Virus record (IMG/VR): IMGVR_UViG_3300042544_003310
Coordinates: 124,001 to 188,000 of that record
From: a virus
Strand: one strand, 5' to 3'
Length of the DNA stretch: 64,000 bases
Position numbers and translations under genes: made by a program. Below the pieces are notes generated by a model. That model did no database searches and was not told where the DNA came from. It saw nothing but the letters and a program-made list of their open reading frames with translations. Below are positions 63,845 through 64,000 of the stretch, in pieces (position 1 is the first letter of the stretch; each line of letters opens with the position of its first letter).

Positions 63845-64000
63845 CATCATCCGCAACGGCAGCTTTTTGATCCCCCCAATGGGAGCAGTGGTGGCTGTGG
63901 CTGTCACCAGCCTGGCGCTGTTTTTCATGGTCCTAGGCAGCAAAGAAACTCGAGTGCGAACCTCTGACGCACGGTGTGAGGTGGGCGAAGTTGTCAGCGG
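63837..64000 (+). CDS. Partial membrane protein (runs off the right edge)
   Basis: ATG 63837 overlaps the previous stop by 8 bases. MINIIRNGSFLIPPMGAVVA, then a transmembrane helix (VAVAVTSLALFFMVLGS) and a polar start of a soluble part (KETRVRTSDARCEVGEVVS). It has a single membrane anchor as seen so far. Confidence 0.6.
   Translation, partial: MINIIRNGSFLIPPMGAVVAVAVTSLALFFMVLGSKETRVRTSDARCEVGEVVS

Noticed and set aside
1-64000. tRNA genes, CRISPR arrays, insertion sequences, integrase and att sites
   Set aside because: I looked for tRNA T-loop patterns, regular spaced repeats, transposase motifs and terminal repeats by eye and found none that I can support. A tRNA and repeat scan would settle it.

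Overview
This window is part of a large tailed-phage genome of the T4-like (contractile-tail) superfamily. The evidence is a minus-strand late block with a gp25-like baseplate protein, a gp6-like baseplate wedge protein, a 4017-residue giant tail/baseplate protein and an S74-chaperone tail fibre. T4-type late promoter elements (T/C-A-T-A-A-A-T-A and close variants) sit upstream of these genes. The rest is very dense plus-strand DNA full of short overlapping genes. By eye the base composition is moderate, apart from one strikingly GC-rich insert. The host is probably an alphaproteobacterium. That is inferred from the look of the inserted galE and my memory of similar proteins, and it is not proven here.

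Layout. 1-25.8 kb and 48.8-64 kb are accessory/early regions made of many one- to four-gene units. Most units start with the same sigma70-like promoter: TTGACA, 16-17 bp, extended -10 TGCTATAAT, and often a conserved start region like GNGCACA. Three intrinsic terminator-like hairpins are fused directly to the next promoter. 25.8-30.3 kb holds genes behind late promoters plus polynucleotide kinase/phosphatase, HNH endonuclease and ThyX. 30.3-48.8 kb is the minus-strand virion block. A second minus-strand late gene at 53.2-54.0 kb looks like an ADP-ribosyltransferase.

Functional themes. (1) RNA/tRNA repair: a DraRnl-type RNA ligase, a T4 Rnl1-type RNA ligase, a kinase-metallophosphatase end-healing enzyme, a Thg1-like 3'-5' polymerase and a PTH2 peptidyl-tRNA hydrolase, plus the tail-end remnant of a further ligase. 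(2) Nucleotide metabolism: Nudix, ThyX, phosphoribosyltransferase and a RelA/SpoT-like HD protein. (3) Membrane proteins: an SPFH/band-7 protein with a 42-residue partner, and several small membrane proteins. (4) A horizontally acquired galE in a GC-rich bacterial fragment of about 1.2 kb.

The most unusual feature is a family of at least 19 small paralogous proteins (about 50-110 residues). They share a WC-x(n)-G segment and a C-terminal F-x(4)-DA-x-x-F-x-L-T-W signature, and are often in tandem. In several tandem pairs the UGG codon of the terminal Trp also supplies the NUG start of the next gene. Two copies, and one unrelated small gene, are broken by +1 shifts at poly-T runs.
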